Below are positions 16,431 to 24,851 of a stretch of 64,000 nt of DNA, in pieces; position 1 is the first letter of the stretch, and the number at the start of each line of letters is the position of its first letter. The stretch is from Phaeobacter gallaeciensis DSM 26640 (GTDB lineage Bacteria; Pseudomonadota; Alphaproteobacteria; Rhodobacterales; Rhodobacteraceae): the NCBI RefSeq assembly GCF_000511385.1, contig NC_023140.1, forward strand, positions 1-64,000, written 5' to 3'. The notes beneath the pieces were generated by a model, which saw only the letters and a program-made list of their open reading frames with translations, was not told where the DNA came from and ran no database searches. The position numbers were made by a program, and so were the translations under genes.

Positions 16431-17633
16431 TTAGCTCGCAGGATCGGCGGCTGCGCGGTTGGCCCTGAGGGCTGAGGGAGTGGTGTTCATCTCGCGTTTG
16501 AAGGCGTTGTAGAAGGACGAGCGGGAATTGAAGCCAACATCATGGGCAATCACCAGAATGGTTTCATCGGTGTCATGCAATTGCGTCACCGCGTCCTGAA
16601 TGCGCCATTTGTTGACGTAGTCGAAGAAGTTCGATTGCAGCGTCATATTCAGCGTCTGCGACACGTAGTTCGAGGTCACGCTGATATGTTTGGCGAGATC
16701 CCAGAGCGACAGATTGGGATCGCGGTAGAGCATATCCTTGGTCATGGCGCGTTCGATCTTGGCGGCGATGCGGGCCGCGTGATCATCGGTGAGGGCGGAA
16801 CGCTCGTATTTTGCGGCGGCCAGCTCTCGCTCCGTGGCGGGCGGGGTGTCGCCCCCGGGTTTGGGCATCAGACCGGGCTGTTGCCGCACCCCCCAAATGC
16901 CGATCACCCAGGTGATGGCGAGGCTGGATAGACCGTTGGTCAGATCCGAGGCGTCGCTGAACAGCTGAAACATCTCAATCCCGAAGAGATCGGCGAGAAT
17001 TTCGGCGACGCTGATCAGGAGATAGGCACCGACAGTGGTGGTGATCCACCAGACCCAGGTCAGCTCGCGGTCCTCGGTGGTGGCAAACAGATCCTTCAGC
17101 CGCGCGCGATACCGCGACAGCATTTTCATGATCAAGACCAGATAGAGGGTCACCTGAATGTAGAATAAGACCTCGACCAGCTGGAAGTAGATCAGGATCG
17201 CCTGAATGTACTGGCTGAGGTCGGCGAACTCGAGGTCGTTCTGGGCGAACAGGGATTTTGGGATGGTCCAGAACAGGCCAACCATGCTGATCGCTAGTAG
17301 AATGGGCACCGCATGCCAGAGTCTTTGGGGGATGGGGGGGCCATCATCCTCCGATGTGAGGGCGCGTACATAAAGCCATAGGAGCAGCGGTTGGGCAAAG
17401 ACGGCGGGCACATGCAGGCTGTTGAACCGAGAAATCAGATAATCATAGGCATCATCCGCAACCACCAAATCCACGATGATAAGTATTTCGCCGACCGATT
17501 GCGTCAGGAAGAAGAGCGCCAGAGGGACATAGACGCGCTGGTGGCGTTGATGCAGCAGCAGTTGATTGGTGCAAAACAGCGCCATGCCAAGGTGAAAGGC
17601 CGACAAAGCCAGCAGATATTTATCGTCGACCAT
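16431..17633 (-). CDS. AraC-family regulator with N-terminal multi-helix membrane domain
   Basis: About 400 aa. The first 230 residues carry about seven hydrophobic helices (YLLALSAFHLGMALFCTNQLLL, VYVPLALFFLTQSVGEILIIV, VPAVFAQPLLLWLYV, AVPILLAISMVGLFW and others), so it should sit in the inner membrane. The C-terminal 110 residues form an AraC DNA-binding domain (LSLWDLAKHISVTSNYVSQTLN, then ILVIAHDVGFNSRSSFYNAFKREMNTTPSALR). It resembles membrane-tethered AraC proteins in which signal reception occurs in the bilayer. No obvious target gene is adjacent; the RND pump converges on it from the left and the LuxR gene lies upstream on the same strand, 138 bases away. Confidence 0.88.
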   Translation of the reverse strand: MVDDKYLLALSAFHLGMALFCTNQLLLHQRHQRVYVPLALFFLTQSVGEILIIVDLVVADDAYDYLISRFNSLHVPAVFAQPLLLWLYVRALTSEDDGPPIPQRLWHAVPILLAISMVGLFWTIPKSLFAQNDLEFADLSQYIQAILIYFQLVEVLFYIQVTLYLVLIMKMLSRYRARLKDLFATTEDRELTWVWWITTTVGAYLLISVAEILADLFGIEMFQLFSDASDLTNGLSSLAITWVIGIWGVRQQPGLMPKPGGDTPPATERELAAAKYERSALTDDHAARIAAKIERAMTKDMLYRDPNLSLWDLAKHISVTSNYVSQTLNMTLQSNFFDYVNKWRIQDAVTQLHDTDETILVIAHDVGFNSRSSFYNAFKREMNTTPSALRANRAAADPAS

Positions 17634-17771
17634 CGCGCAGCCCGATCCTCAAAATCCTTCTTAGGGCTTTAGCAGTGGCGGGCGACAAGGGACAGATCTG
17701 CAGGCGGTTTCCCTGTCCTTGCCAGCAGGGAAGAACGCCGGACAGGGGCGAAGATGGGTTTTGGCGGCAGG

Positions 17772-18569
17772 CTAGAGCGGGGCGTCGCGGTCCGGAGTAC
17801 GCTCTGCCGCGGCGAGCACGCGGATCGCCTCGACCCGGTTGCGGACGTTCAGTTTGCGGTAAATGGAATTGGCGTATTCCGACACCGTATGCGGCGAGAT
17901 CTTGCAGACCGCCGCGCATTCCTTGGAGGTGAGGCCCTGGCTGAACAGGTAGAGCACCTCCCGCTCCCGCGGGCTGAGCCGGGTTAGGGCGGCCGGGGGC
18001 GGCGCGATCAAGGACCGGTCAAATCCAGCGCCCTCCGCATCCGGTTCGGCTGGATTAGGGGTGGGGCTGCTGGTGCTCTGACGCAGCTCCTCCATGCGGC
18101 GGTGAATGATCAGGCAGAGAAACCGCAGGCTGTCGGTCTTGCCCGCCACATGCGCGATGAAGCTGTCGCGGGTCCGTGCGGTGCCGAGGTTGAAACCGCC
18201 AAACCGATCTGACCCTTGCAGCCGCACCGGGATGGCAATGCCGGCGCGAAACCCGGTTTTGACTGAGGCCTCTTGGATGAAGGCTCTTTCCTCGGCCCCC
18301 AGATAGGGATGATCGGAGAGGAACTCCGTGCCGGTGAATTGCGGTTCATAGCTGTTGCAGCAGTGATCCAGAAACGGATCCTGATGGCTGGGCAGCTGTT
18401 CATAGATCTGCGGTAGGTTGGTCTGGATATGGGGATGGCTGCGGTCGCCCTCCACGGTGAGGTAGATGGCATAGTCAAAACCCATGGTGGCAAAGATTCG
18501 CAGGGCCTGCGCCCATAGCGCATTGGTGCTGTTGCAGCGTTCCAGACTGTCGATATCGGTCCAATCCAC
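17772..18569 (-). CDS. LuxR-type quorum-sensing regulator without an adjacent synthase (LuxR solo)
   Basis: About 265 aa from a GTG start at 18569, chosen because AGGGGG lies eight bases upstream; the frame continues to 18965 but the extra N-terminus is not protein-like. An N-terminal autoinducer-binding domain (ALRIFATMGFDYAIYLTVEG ... LPSHQDPFLDHCCNSYEPQF ... FRAGIAIPVRLQGSDRFGGFNLG) is followed by a LuxR HTH (LSPREREVLYLFSQGLTSKECAAVCKISPHTVSEYANSIYRKLNVRNRVEAI). The Asp-Pro pair that contacts acyl-homoserine lactones in the family is present (QDPF). The usual downstream Trp appears replaced by Phe or absent, so ligand preference may differ. No luxI homologue is in the window. An inverted repeat covers its ribosome site. 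Confidence 0.87.
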   Translation of the reverse strand: MDWTDIDSLERCNSTNALWAQALRIFATMGFDYAIYLTVEGDRSHPHIQTNLPQIYEQLPSHQDPFLDHCCNSYEPQFTGTEFLSDHPYLGAEERAFIQEASVKTGFRAGIAIPVRLQGSDRFGGFNLGTARTRDSFIAHVAGKTDSLRFLCLIIHRRMEELRQSTSSPTPNPAEPDAEGAGFDRSLIAPPPAALTRLSPREREVLYLFSQGLTSKECAAVCKISPHTVSEYANSIYRKLNVRNRVEAIRVLAAAERTPDRDAPL

Positions 18570-19049
18570 TGAGTTACCCCCTAATGTTAAGGGATAACAC
18601 CTGCTCGGCACCATTGCTAGCGTGACCAAGGTGTTGCGTGCATCTCCTGCTGGTCCTCGGATCTGTTTCGGCAGGCCGTGAGCGCGGCGCTGGTGACCCG
18701 TTGTGAGTGGCGGGGCATCCTTTTGTTTTTGCAAGACGGTGCATCTGGTGTGAGGCCAGCGCGCCGGGGGGTGAAGACAGCAAAGCCTGATGGGCCTGAT
18801 CAGACGTCGCATTTCCGCATGGCGTATGGTTGGGGGAGGCGCAGGGACGGGTCGAATTTGGCGGCCAGCTCCACTGCCAGGGCCGTGGCAGCGCTTGCCG
18901 GGGGGCAAGGCCACGGCCAATTGGCAGCAGTCTTGCAATGTTGGCAGTCTCCCGGCTCGGTCCATCCCTCGCAGGGGTGACTTGATTAGAGGGTGTATTC
19001 AGATCATATTGGCGTCACTTTTGATTTGAATAAGGATGCCAATCCCCTC
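18570..19049. other. Non-coding gap between luxR and fic
   Basis: About 480 bases between divergent genes. Apart from the inverted repeat beside luxR I see no further repeat or RNA structure. The stretch must contain the promoters of both genes. Reading frames here are short and lack ribosome sites. Confidence 0.5.
18573..18598. promoter_or_regulatory. Imperfect inverted repeat at the luxR translation start
   Basis: GTTACCCC at 18573-18580 and GGGATAAC at 18591-18598 pair with one mismatch across a 10-bp AT-rich spacer, directly upstream of the GTG and overlapping its AGGGGG ribosome site. It could be a LuxR-type box for autoregulation or an RNA hairpin masking the ribosome site; the sequence alone cannot decide. 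Confidence 0.45.
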
Positions 19050-20156
19050 ATGTCACAGATCTGGCAAACGCCTGCCTGGCCGCGATTTGGTTATGATCAC
19101 GCGCGTATCGAACCGGAGCTGGCCCGCGCCGCCGAGGCGGTGGGCGAGGTGACGGGCCTCGTGCATGGGCTGGCGCCGGATGAACAAGAGGACCTGTTGT
19201 TGCGCCAGATCGTGCAGGAGGCGATGGCTTCCTTCGGGATCGAAGGGGTGGCGCTGGATGCCAGCGAGATCGAAGCCTCGGTTGTGGCCTCGCTGCGCCA
19301 TCGTGACCGGGCGGCGATCTCGCGGCGCTCGGACGCGGTGGCTGAGCTGATGCTGACGGCGCGCCAGGCCGATCAGCCGCTGGACAGCGCCCGGATCCTG
19401 ACCTGGCACCGTCTGTTGTTCACCGGCATGGAGGTCGAGGATCTGGGCCGCTGGCGGCGGTTTGAGATGGAGATTGTGCGGTCCGCCGCTGCGGGGCCGG
19501 GCGACGTTCTCTATAAGGCACCGCCGCCGCACCGGCTGGAGGCAGAGATGGCGCAGTTCCTTGATTGGGTGAATACCGATCAGAGGTTGCCGGTAGCGGT
19601 GAAGGCGGCGCTGGCGCATCTGTGGTTTGAATCCATTCACCCGCTGTCAGATGGCAATGGCCGCATCGGGCGGGCTCTGATCGAACATGTGTTTGCCCGC
19701 AACCGCGCATTGCCGTTTTCGCTGTCGCGGCAGGTGGAGCGGGACAAGAAGGCCTATTATGAGGCGTTGCAGGCCGGGCGCAGAGAGCGGGTTGGGGGCC
19801 ATCCGGACACTGGCGCGGCTGAAATTGACGCCACCGAATTTGTGCTCTGGTTTCTGCGCACGCTGACACGGGCCGCGGCCTCGGCCCGCGATGAGGCGGG
19901 GTTTATCCTGCGCCGCAATCAGTTCTTTCTGCGCTTTGCACCGGTGCTGAACGAGCGTCAGGCTCATGCGCTGCGCCTGCTGTTTGAGCAGGGGCCGGAG
20001 CGGCTGGCGGTCGGCTTAAGCGCCAAATCCTATCGCAAGATCACCAAAACCTCTCCGGCCACCGCCACCCGCGATCTGCGCGCGCTGGAAGCAGCCGGTG
20101 TGGTGACGAGGATGGAGGCGGGCGGGCGCTCCACCGCTTATGAGATCCAGTTCTGA
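19050..20156 (+). CDS. Fic-domain protein with intramolecular inhibitory motif (class II)
   Basis: Probable AMP-transferase modifying protein hydroxyls, about 368 aa. The catalytic motif HPLSDGNGRIGR spans residues 197-208 (catalytic His197), with the usual Fic helices around it and a flap region (VLYKAPPPHRLEAEMAQFLDWVN). An N-terminal inhibitory helix carries the S-x-x-x-E-G motif as SFGIEG at residues 61-66, whose Glu would block ATP gamma-phosphate binding. That makes it a self-regulated class II Fic rather than a toxin needing a separate antitoxin. The C-terminus holds a winged-helix-like segment (SPATATRDLRALEAAGVVTRMEAGGRSTAYEI). The ATG at 19050 is preferred over 18993 because homologous N-termini begin near IWQTPAWP. 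Target protein unknown. Confidence 0.9.
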   Translation: MSQIWQTPAWPRFGYDHARIEPELARAAEAVGEVTGLVHGLAPDEQEDLLLRQIVQEAMASFGIEGVALDASEIEASVVASLRHRDRAAISRRSDAVAELMLTARQADQPLDSARILTWHRLLFTGMEVEDLGRWRRFEMEIVRSAAAGPGDVLYKAPPPHRLEAEMAQFLDWVNTDQRLPVAVKAALAHLWFESIHPLSDGNGRIGRALIEHVFARNRALPFSLSRQVERDKKAYYEALQAGRRERVGGHPDTGAAEIDATEFVLWFLRTLTRAAASARDEAGFILRRNQFFLRFAPVLNERQAHALRLLFEQGPERLAVGLSAKSYRKITKTSPATATRDLRALEAAGVVTRMEAGGRSTAYEIQF

Positions 20157-20163
20157 CCTCTGG

Positions 20164-20463
20164 TCAGGCAGGGGCGACAGCAGAGGCCCAGGTCATCGCC
20201 TCAAACCCCTCGCGAAAAGCGAAGCGCTTCAGGTGATTGTCGATGATCTGGCGGGCGTGATCCAGCTCTTCGGCAGTGGGGGCGGTGACCTCGGCGCGGA
20301 GGTGTTGGCCCTCTGCGGTCAGGGTCGCAGGCCCCATGCCCAGGGCCACGGTGCCTTTGGTATCGTCATGGCTGACGGTAACCCTATGAGCAAAATGTTT
20401 GCACAGCTGTTGCAGGTATTTGGAGGCATTTGGTGTGTCGAAATGGCCGCTGTCCGTAAGCAT
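20164..20463 (-). CDS. DUF2218-family small protein
   Basis: About 99 aa, cytosolic. The pattern (ASKYLQQLCKHFAHRVTVSHDDTKGTVALGMGPATLTAEGQHLRAEVTAPTAEELDHARQIIDNHL in outline) matches DUF2218, a small alpha/beta domain of unknown biochemistry. From memory, DUF2218 is found fused to or beside siderophore-interacting flavoproteins and iron genes in other bacteria. Here it stands divergent from an ABC exporter at the edge of the siderophore island, which suggests an iron-related role (inference). AAGGA precedes the ATG by ten bases. It converges with fic, with only seven bases between the stops. Confidence 0.8.
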   Translation of the reverse strand: MLTDSGHFDTPNASKYLQQLCKHFAHRVTVSHDDTKGTVALGMGPATLTAEGQHLRAEVTAPTAEELDHARQIIDNHLKRFAFREGFEAMTWASAVAPA

Positions 20464-20737
20464 TTGCCGTAATCCTTAGTTTTTCTATCAGATTTGAAAG
20501 ATAGGGATTCCCCCGCGTGGTGCAAGTCGATTTCCCGGTTGCAGAACATTGCCCACGGTGGATTATCCGGCTGACAAGATGGCGCTGCGGGATTAGAACA
20601 GCGGCGCTATGGTGCAGGCAGATGTCGTGTCAGACACCGGGAAACACAGCGACGCAGGGCGCGCGGGTCCCGGATGATACGAAGGACAGGCGACCCACAT
20701 CTCAGGCGATTTTCACTTCATCCTTGAGAGGGGCCTT

Positions 20738-22633
20738 ATGTTCCGGGCTTTTGAAAACCTTGTCGACCCTTTTGCGGCGTCACAGATGGCGCCTCCGCAC
20801 GCGGGTCTTTGGCGATATCTGATGCAGCAGCTGGCGCCTTATCGCAAATGGCTGCCGCTGATGCTGGTCACTGGCGTGCTGACCGCGCTGATGGAAAGCG
20901 GGCTGATCTTCTATGCGGGGCGGCTGGTGGACCTGATGACGGAGAGTGGCGCCGCGGCGTTCTGGGATGACCATGGCACGGAGATGATCCTGGCGCTGGT
21001 CTGCGTGTTGCTGCTGCGCCCGACGCTGGTCGGGCTGAACCATTTGCTGCTGGAGCAGACGCTGTCCTCGAACCTGCAAGAGCAGGTCCGCTGGCAGGCA
21101 CATCGGCATCTTCTGGGGCAGTCGGTTGGCTTCTTTCAGCATGATTTTGCCGGGCGACTCAGCAATCGGGTGATGCAGATGGGGCCTGCGGTGCAGGACA
21201 GCGTCCATATGATGTTTGAGGCGGTGCTCTTTGCGGGGACCTATATGCTGGGCGCGGTGGTGGTGCTGTCGCAGATCGACTGGCGACTGGCGGTGCCGCT
21301 GCTGATCTGGGTGGTGATCTACGCCATTTATGTGCGCCATGTTGCCCGCAGTGTTGCGGCGACGGCGGAGAAATGGTCTGACGCGCGCTCTGCGGCGACC
21401 GGGCGTATTGTCGATGCCTATGGCAATATCGAGACCGTGAAGCTGTTTGCCCAAGGCGGGCAGGAACTGGGGTATGCGCTGTCGGCGCTGCGACGGCTGC
21501 GGACGCGCTATCAGCGGTTCATGCGGATGATGACCACGCTGGCCTTTGGCAGCATTGCCATCAATGGTGTGTTGATCCTGATCGTGGTGGCGCCGGCGAT
21601 CTGGTTGTGGACGGCGGGTCAGGTCAGCGTTGGCGAGGTGGCCGCCGTCGCGGCGCTGACCATCCGGCTGAACGGGATGAGTGGCTGGATCCTCTGGGTG
21701 ACGATCCGCCTGTTTGAGAATATGGGCGTCATCCGTGAGGGGCTGCGGTCGCTGGCCACGCCGCATGCGATTACCGATATAGAGGACGCGGCTGCCTTGC
21801 ACGTAAATCAGGCAGAGATCCGGGTGGAGGGGCTGTATCACAACTATGGTAAAGCAACCGAGGATGGCAGCCGGGGCGTGGCAGGGCTTGATCTGACGAT
21901 CGGGGCCGGGCAGCGCATTGGCATTGCCGGGCCGTCCGGTGCGGGTAAGTCGACGCTGGTGTCGCTACTGTTGCGGTTTGATGATCCCGAGCGGGGGCGC
22001 ATTCTGATCGACGGGCAACCGATCACTGGCGTGACACAGGACAGTCTGCGGGCGCAGATTGGCGTGGTGACGCAGAACACCGCGCTGGTGCACCGCTCGG
22101 TGCGGGCCAATATCCTCTATGGCAACCCCGGCGCCAGCGAGGCGGAGATGGTGATGGCAGCCAAACGCGCCCGCGCCCATGATTTCATTCTGGGGCTGCG
22201 CGATCAGGCCGGGCGGACCGGCTATGATGCGCATGTGGGCGAGCGCGGTGTGGCGCTGTCCGGCGGGCAGCGCCAGCGGATTGCGATTGCGCGGGTGGTG
22301 CTGAAGAATGCGCCGATCCTGATTCTGGATGAGGCGACCTCGGCGCTGGACAGCGCGGTGGAGGCGGAGATTCAGGAGACGCTGATGGATGTCATGCAGG
22401 GCAAGACCGTGATCGCCATTGCGCATCGGTTGTCCACGATTGCTCAGATGGACCGGATTGTTGTCATGGATCAGGGCCGGATCACCGAGGATGGCAGCCA
22501 TGCCGCGCTGCTGGCGCTGGGGGGAACCTATGCGATGTTGTGGTCGCGCCAGTCCGGGCGGGGTGAGATCAATCGGGATGCCGCTGATCTGGACCAAGGG
22601 CCGAACAGGCCCGACGCTCTTGTGATCGGCTGA
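20738..22633 (+). CDS. ABC transporter with fused permease and ATPase; candidate siderophore exporter
   Basis: Half-transporter of the type I exporter family, about 631 aa, expected to act as a homodimer. Six membrane helices (YRKWLPLMLVTGVLTALMESGLIF; GTEMILALVCVLLLRPTLVGL; LFAGTYMLGAVVVLS; LAVPLLIWVVIYAIYV; and two near 260-310) precede a nucleotide-binding domain with Walker A GPSGAGKST (about residues 398-406), Q-loop GVVTQNTALV, signature LSGGQRQRIAIAR, Walker B ILILDEATSALD and H-loop AHRLST. It lies next to the asb operon in convergent orientation, separated by a shared terminator, so export of the petrobactin-type product is a reasonable but unproven role. GAGAGGGG precedes the start. 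Peptide or lipid export are alternatives. Confidence 0.88.
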   Translation: MFRAFENLVDPFAASQMAPPHAGLWRYLMQQLAPYRKWLPLMLVTGVLTALMESGLIFYAGRLVDLMTESGAAAFWDDHGTEMILALVCVLLLRPTLVGLNHLLLEQTLSSNLQEQVRWQAHRHLLGQSVGFFQHDFAGRLSNRVMQMGPAVQDSVHMMFEAVLFAGTYMLGAVVVLSQIDWRLAVPLLIWVVIYAIYVRHVARSVAATAEKWSDARSAATGRIVDAYGNIETVKLFAQGGQELGYALSALRRLRTRYQRFMRMMTTLAFGSIAINGVLILIVVAPAIWLWTAGQVSVGEVAAVAALTIRLNGMSGWILWVTIRLFENMGVIREGLRSLATPHAITDIEDAAALHVNQAEIRVEGLYHNYGKATEDGSRGVAGLDLTIGAGQRIGIAGPSGAGKSTLVSLLLRFDDPERGRILIDGQPITGVTQDSLRAQIGVVTQNTALVHRSVRANILYGNPGASEAEMVMAAKRARAHDFILGLRDQAGRTGYDAHVGERGVALSGGQRQRIAIARVVLKNAPILILDEATSALDSAVEAEIQETLMDVMQGKTVIAIAHRLSTIAQMDRIVVMDQGRITEDGSHAALLALGGTYAMLWSRQSGRGEINRDAADLDQGPNRPDALVIG

Positions 22634-22643
22634 GGAGCACAGA

Positions 22644-22673
22644 CACCGGTGCGGTTTCAGGTCCGCGCCGGTG
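22644..22673. terminator. Shared bidirectional terminator hairpin between the ABC exporter and asbF
   Basis: CACCGGTGCGG and CCGCGCCGGTG pair (one internal mismatch) around an 8-base loop, in the 53-base gap between two convergent genes. Only a short T-run (CCTTTAG) follows on the plus side. Confidence 0.65.
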
Positions 22674-22686
22674 CCTTTAGCGGATG

Positions 22687-23535
22687 CTAGCCCGCAGTGC
22701 CGGTTTGGCCTGCAGCGATTGGTTCCGCAGCAGTCAGGGCGCGGATCTCCGCGAGGTCATTTTTCAGGGTCTGAAACACATCATCGCCGAACCATTCCAG
22801 TGAGGCCTCGCAGGGACCGTCTTGCCACATCTCCCGCAGCAGGGCGCGGTAGTCATAGGCCCCTTCCATCAGCGGTACCATGCCGGTCCGACAGCCTGCC
22901 GCGCTGTAGACATTCGCGGGGGCAAAGACGGGCAGTCGGGTACGGTCGGAGACGTTTTTCAGGTGATAATGCGCAATTCTGGGCAACAGGGCCCGGCGCG
23001 CCGTCACCGGATCATCACCGCCTTCCCAGACGTGGAGCGCATCGAAGTTGATGGCCAATGCATCGTGGTCAGTGGCGTCAAGCAGCGCCGTTGTGGAGGC
23101 CAGCGTGTCGGCGAGCGTGCCGGGGTGGGTCTCCACCAGAAGGCGCAGGCCGTGATCAGCGGCGATAGCGCAGGCGTGACGCAGGGCGCGGGTGGTCTCT
23201 CGCCGTGCCCCTGCGGTGAGGGCAGCGCTGGCCTGCATGCCGGCAAAGGTGCGGATTTTGCCCGCGCCCCAGGTTTGCGCCAGCGCACACAGGGCACGGG
23301 TTCGGCGGGTCAGTTCCTGCTGGTCCTGCAGGGGCAGGTAGTCGCTGACCATCGGAATCGACAGCCCCTGTGCAGCCATCCATTGTGCGTTATGGATCGC
23401 CAGCGGTGACTGATTGCGGGCGTGAACACCCCAAAGCTCAATTCCCTGAAAGCCGGTATCCCGGGCCCAGAAGGCAATGTCCTTCAGGTCGATCAGCTGA
23501 TGGCGAAAGGAAATCGTGCAGAGCGAAATCTTCAT
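22687..23535 (-). CDS. asbF: 3-dehydroshikimate dehydratase (AsbF-like)
   Basis: Converts 3-dehydroshikimate to 3,4-dihydroxybenzoate, the catechol used in petrobactin. The 282-aa protein is an AP-endonuclease-2-type TIM barrel and closely follows my memory of Bacillus anthracis AsbF: SLCTISFRHQLI at the start, GIELWGVHARN, MVSDYL, KIRTFAG, LLVETHPGTLADTL, NFDALHVWEGGDDPV, HYHLKN and SLEWFG near the end. The conserved Glu/His/Asp/Glu metal ligands of the barrel are present in these motifs. Its ATG overlaps the asbDE stop by 4 bp and AAGGGGA precedes it. It is the last gene of the asb operon, ending just before a terminator hairpin. Confidence 0.92.
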   Translation of the reverse strand: MKISLCTISFRHQLIDLKDIAFWARDTGFQGIELWGVHARNQSPLAIHNAQWMAAQGLSIPMVSDYLPLQDQQELTRRTRALCALAQTWGAGKIRTFAGMQASAALTAGARRETTRALRHACAIAADHGLRLLVETHPGTLADTLASTTALLDATDHDALAINFDALHVWEGGDDPVTARRALLPRIAHYHLKNVSDRTRLPVFAPANVYSAAGCRTGMVPLMEGAYDYRALLREMWQDGPCEASLEWFGDDVFQTLKNDLAEIRALTAAEPIAAGQTGTAG

Positions 23536-24851
23536 GCCGGTTCCCCTTTGAGCATGGTCCCCGTTTCAGGGCTTGAATTGGGAGCGATGGATGCGGTCTG
23601 AGTCGCGCGGCACCAGGTCTGAAACTGCGCCTGAAGCGCGGCCTTGATGGTGATTTCCAGGACGTTCAACGCATCCAGAGCCGTAAGCAGATCAGGCAGC
23701 AGGGCGCGGTCACGGGTATGGGCCACTTTGGCGGCCAGGAAATGCAGGCTGCGGAATCCTTCACACAGAGCCTCGACCTGATCGCAATGAGCATCAAACT
23801 CCGCAAAAGAGAGCCCCAGCGCGCGCCAGAAGAAGGCGAAAGCGTGTTCATAGGCATATTTGCGCAGAGACAGCACTGGCAATTCGCGCAGGGCGATGTC
23901 CAGATCCGGTAGCGCCAGCGGCCGCTCGGGGTGGCCGTGATAGGTTATGATCTGGCACAGGGCGTCCGTCAGCGGATTGTCGTCTGGACGGAAGGTTGCA
24001 TTGAAATAGGCCACGAGGTCCTGAGGTTCGGGCGCGCGAGCGTGTGTGCTGTCGATGATATAGCCGCCCGCCACGCTGGGTTGCGCCATCGCCTTGAGGA
24101 TGGCGGCACGCGGCAGCTCGCCCTGCCAGCGGTAATCTGGATCGTTCATATGCCAGATCTCGGGGTTGTCGGTCGGTTCAAGGATCACGAAATGTGGAAA
24201 CGGGTCCTGATTATACTTTGTGTCCCGTTCCGGTAGGTGGAACATATCGAGCATCACCACCAACTGGCGATCACCTGAGGTGCTGTGGAGCAGCGTTTCG
24301 AAGTGGGCCAGATTGTCAGCCTTTGACTGGGTGTGATCGTACCACGGGCTGACGTTGATCTCATAGAGCCGGTTGATCCAGTCGATATAGTGATCTTGGG
24401 TCATATTGGCGTCGTGATAGGCGAGATGCTGATGAGGGGTGATAGCGAAATCACTGTCCCATGTGCCAAAGTAGAAGGGCCGGAAATCCAGCCCCTCGTG
24501 ACGCCGGATTGCGGCGCAAAGACAGCTGACAAAGCAATGTACGGTGATCTCGCTCGGGTCTTGATTGGCGGGCGCTGCCTGCGGTTCGGAGGATATCGCA
24601 GCGGACGGGCGGCCCATCAGCACGTGGATCAGATCGGCAACGGTTGCGAAATCCTCTTTGCGGAAATCACGCTCGGGTATGTCGATGCCATGATCGGTTT
24701 CCAGATGGACCAACAGGTTGATCAGCACCACGGAATCGATATGCAGATCGTCGTTGAGCATGGCCTCAGGGCCGAATTGCGCCATATGCGGATTGGCCAA
24801 TGGCCCTGCAAGGGTCTGCCGCATGGCGCTGAGCACGGTGTCGAAGGTCAT
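23532..24851 (-). CDS. asbDE: Fused aryl carrier protein and petrobactin amide-forming enzyme (AsbD-AsbE fusion)
   Basis: One 439-aa chain joins what are two proteins in Bacillus. Residues 1-85 are an acyl/aryl carrier domain with the phosphopantetheine serine S40 in HIDSVVL; a linker of about 20 residues (PSAAISSEPQAAPANQDP) follows. The rest matches the AsbE/DUF6005 type (TVHCFVSCLCAAIRRHEGLDF, FGTWDSDFAI, EINVSPWYDHTQSKADNL, VMLDMFHLPERDTKY, HFVILE). In petrobactin synthesis AsbD carries 3,4-dihydroxybenzoate from AsbC and AsbE transfers it to spermidine or its citrate conjugate. Fusing them would hold the loaded donor at the active site. The start overlaps the asbC stop by 4 bp. A phosphopantetheinyl transferase must come from elsewhere. 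Confidence 0.9.
   Translation of the reverse strand: MTFDTVLSAMRQTLAGPLANPHMAQFGPEAMLNDDLHIDSVVLINLLVHLETDHGIDIPERDFRKEDFATVADLIHVLMGRPSAAISSEPQAAPANQDPSEITVHCFVSCLCAAIRRHEGLDFRPFYFGTWDSDFAITPHQHLAYHDANMTQDHYIDWINRLYEINVSPWYDHTQSKADNLAHFETLLHSTSGDRQLVVMLDMFHLPERDTKYNQDPFPHFVILEPTDNPEIWHMNDPDYRWQGELPRAAILKAMAQPSVAGGYIIDSTHARAPEPQDLVAYFNATFRPDDNPLTDALCQIITYHGHPERPLALPDLDIALRELPVLSLRKYAYEHAFAFFWRALGLSFAEFDAHCDQVEALCEGFRSLHFLAAKVAHTRDRALLPDLLTALDALNVLEITIKAALQAQFQTWCRATQTASIAPNSSPETGTMLKGEPA

Noticed and set aside
17772..18965. LuxR protein starting at 18965 (397 aa)
   Set aside because: The extra 130 residues are non-protein-like, and the GTG at 18569 has a strong AGGGGG ribosome site and yields the normal family length.
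19050..20156. Fic toxin of a toxin-antitoxin module
   Set aside because: The inhibitory S-x-x-x-E-G motif is inside the same protein, and the neighbouring DUF2218 gene is convergent and unrelated to Fic antitoxins.
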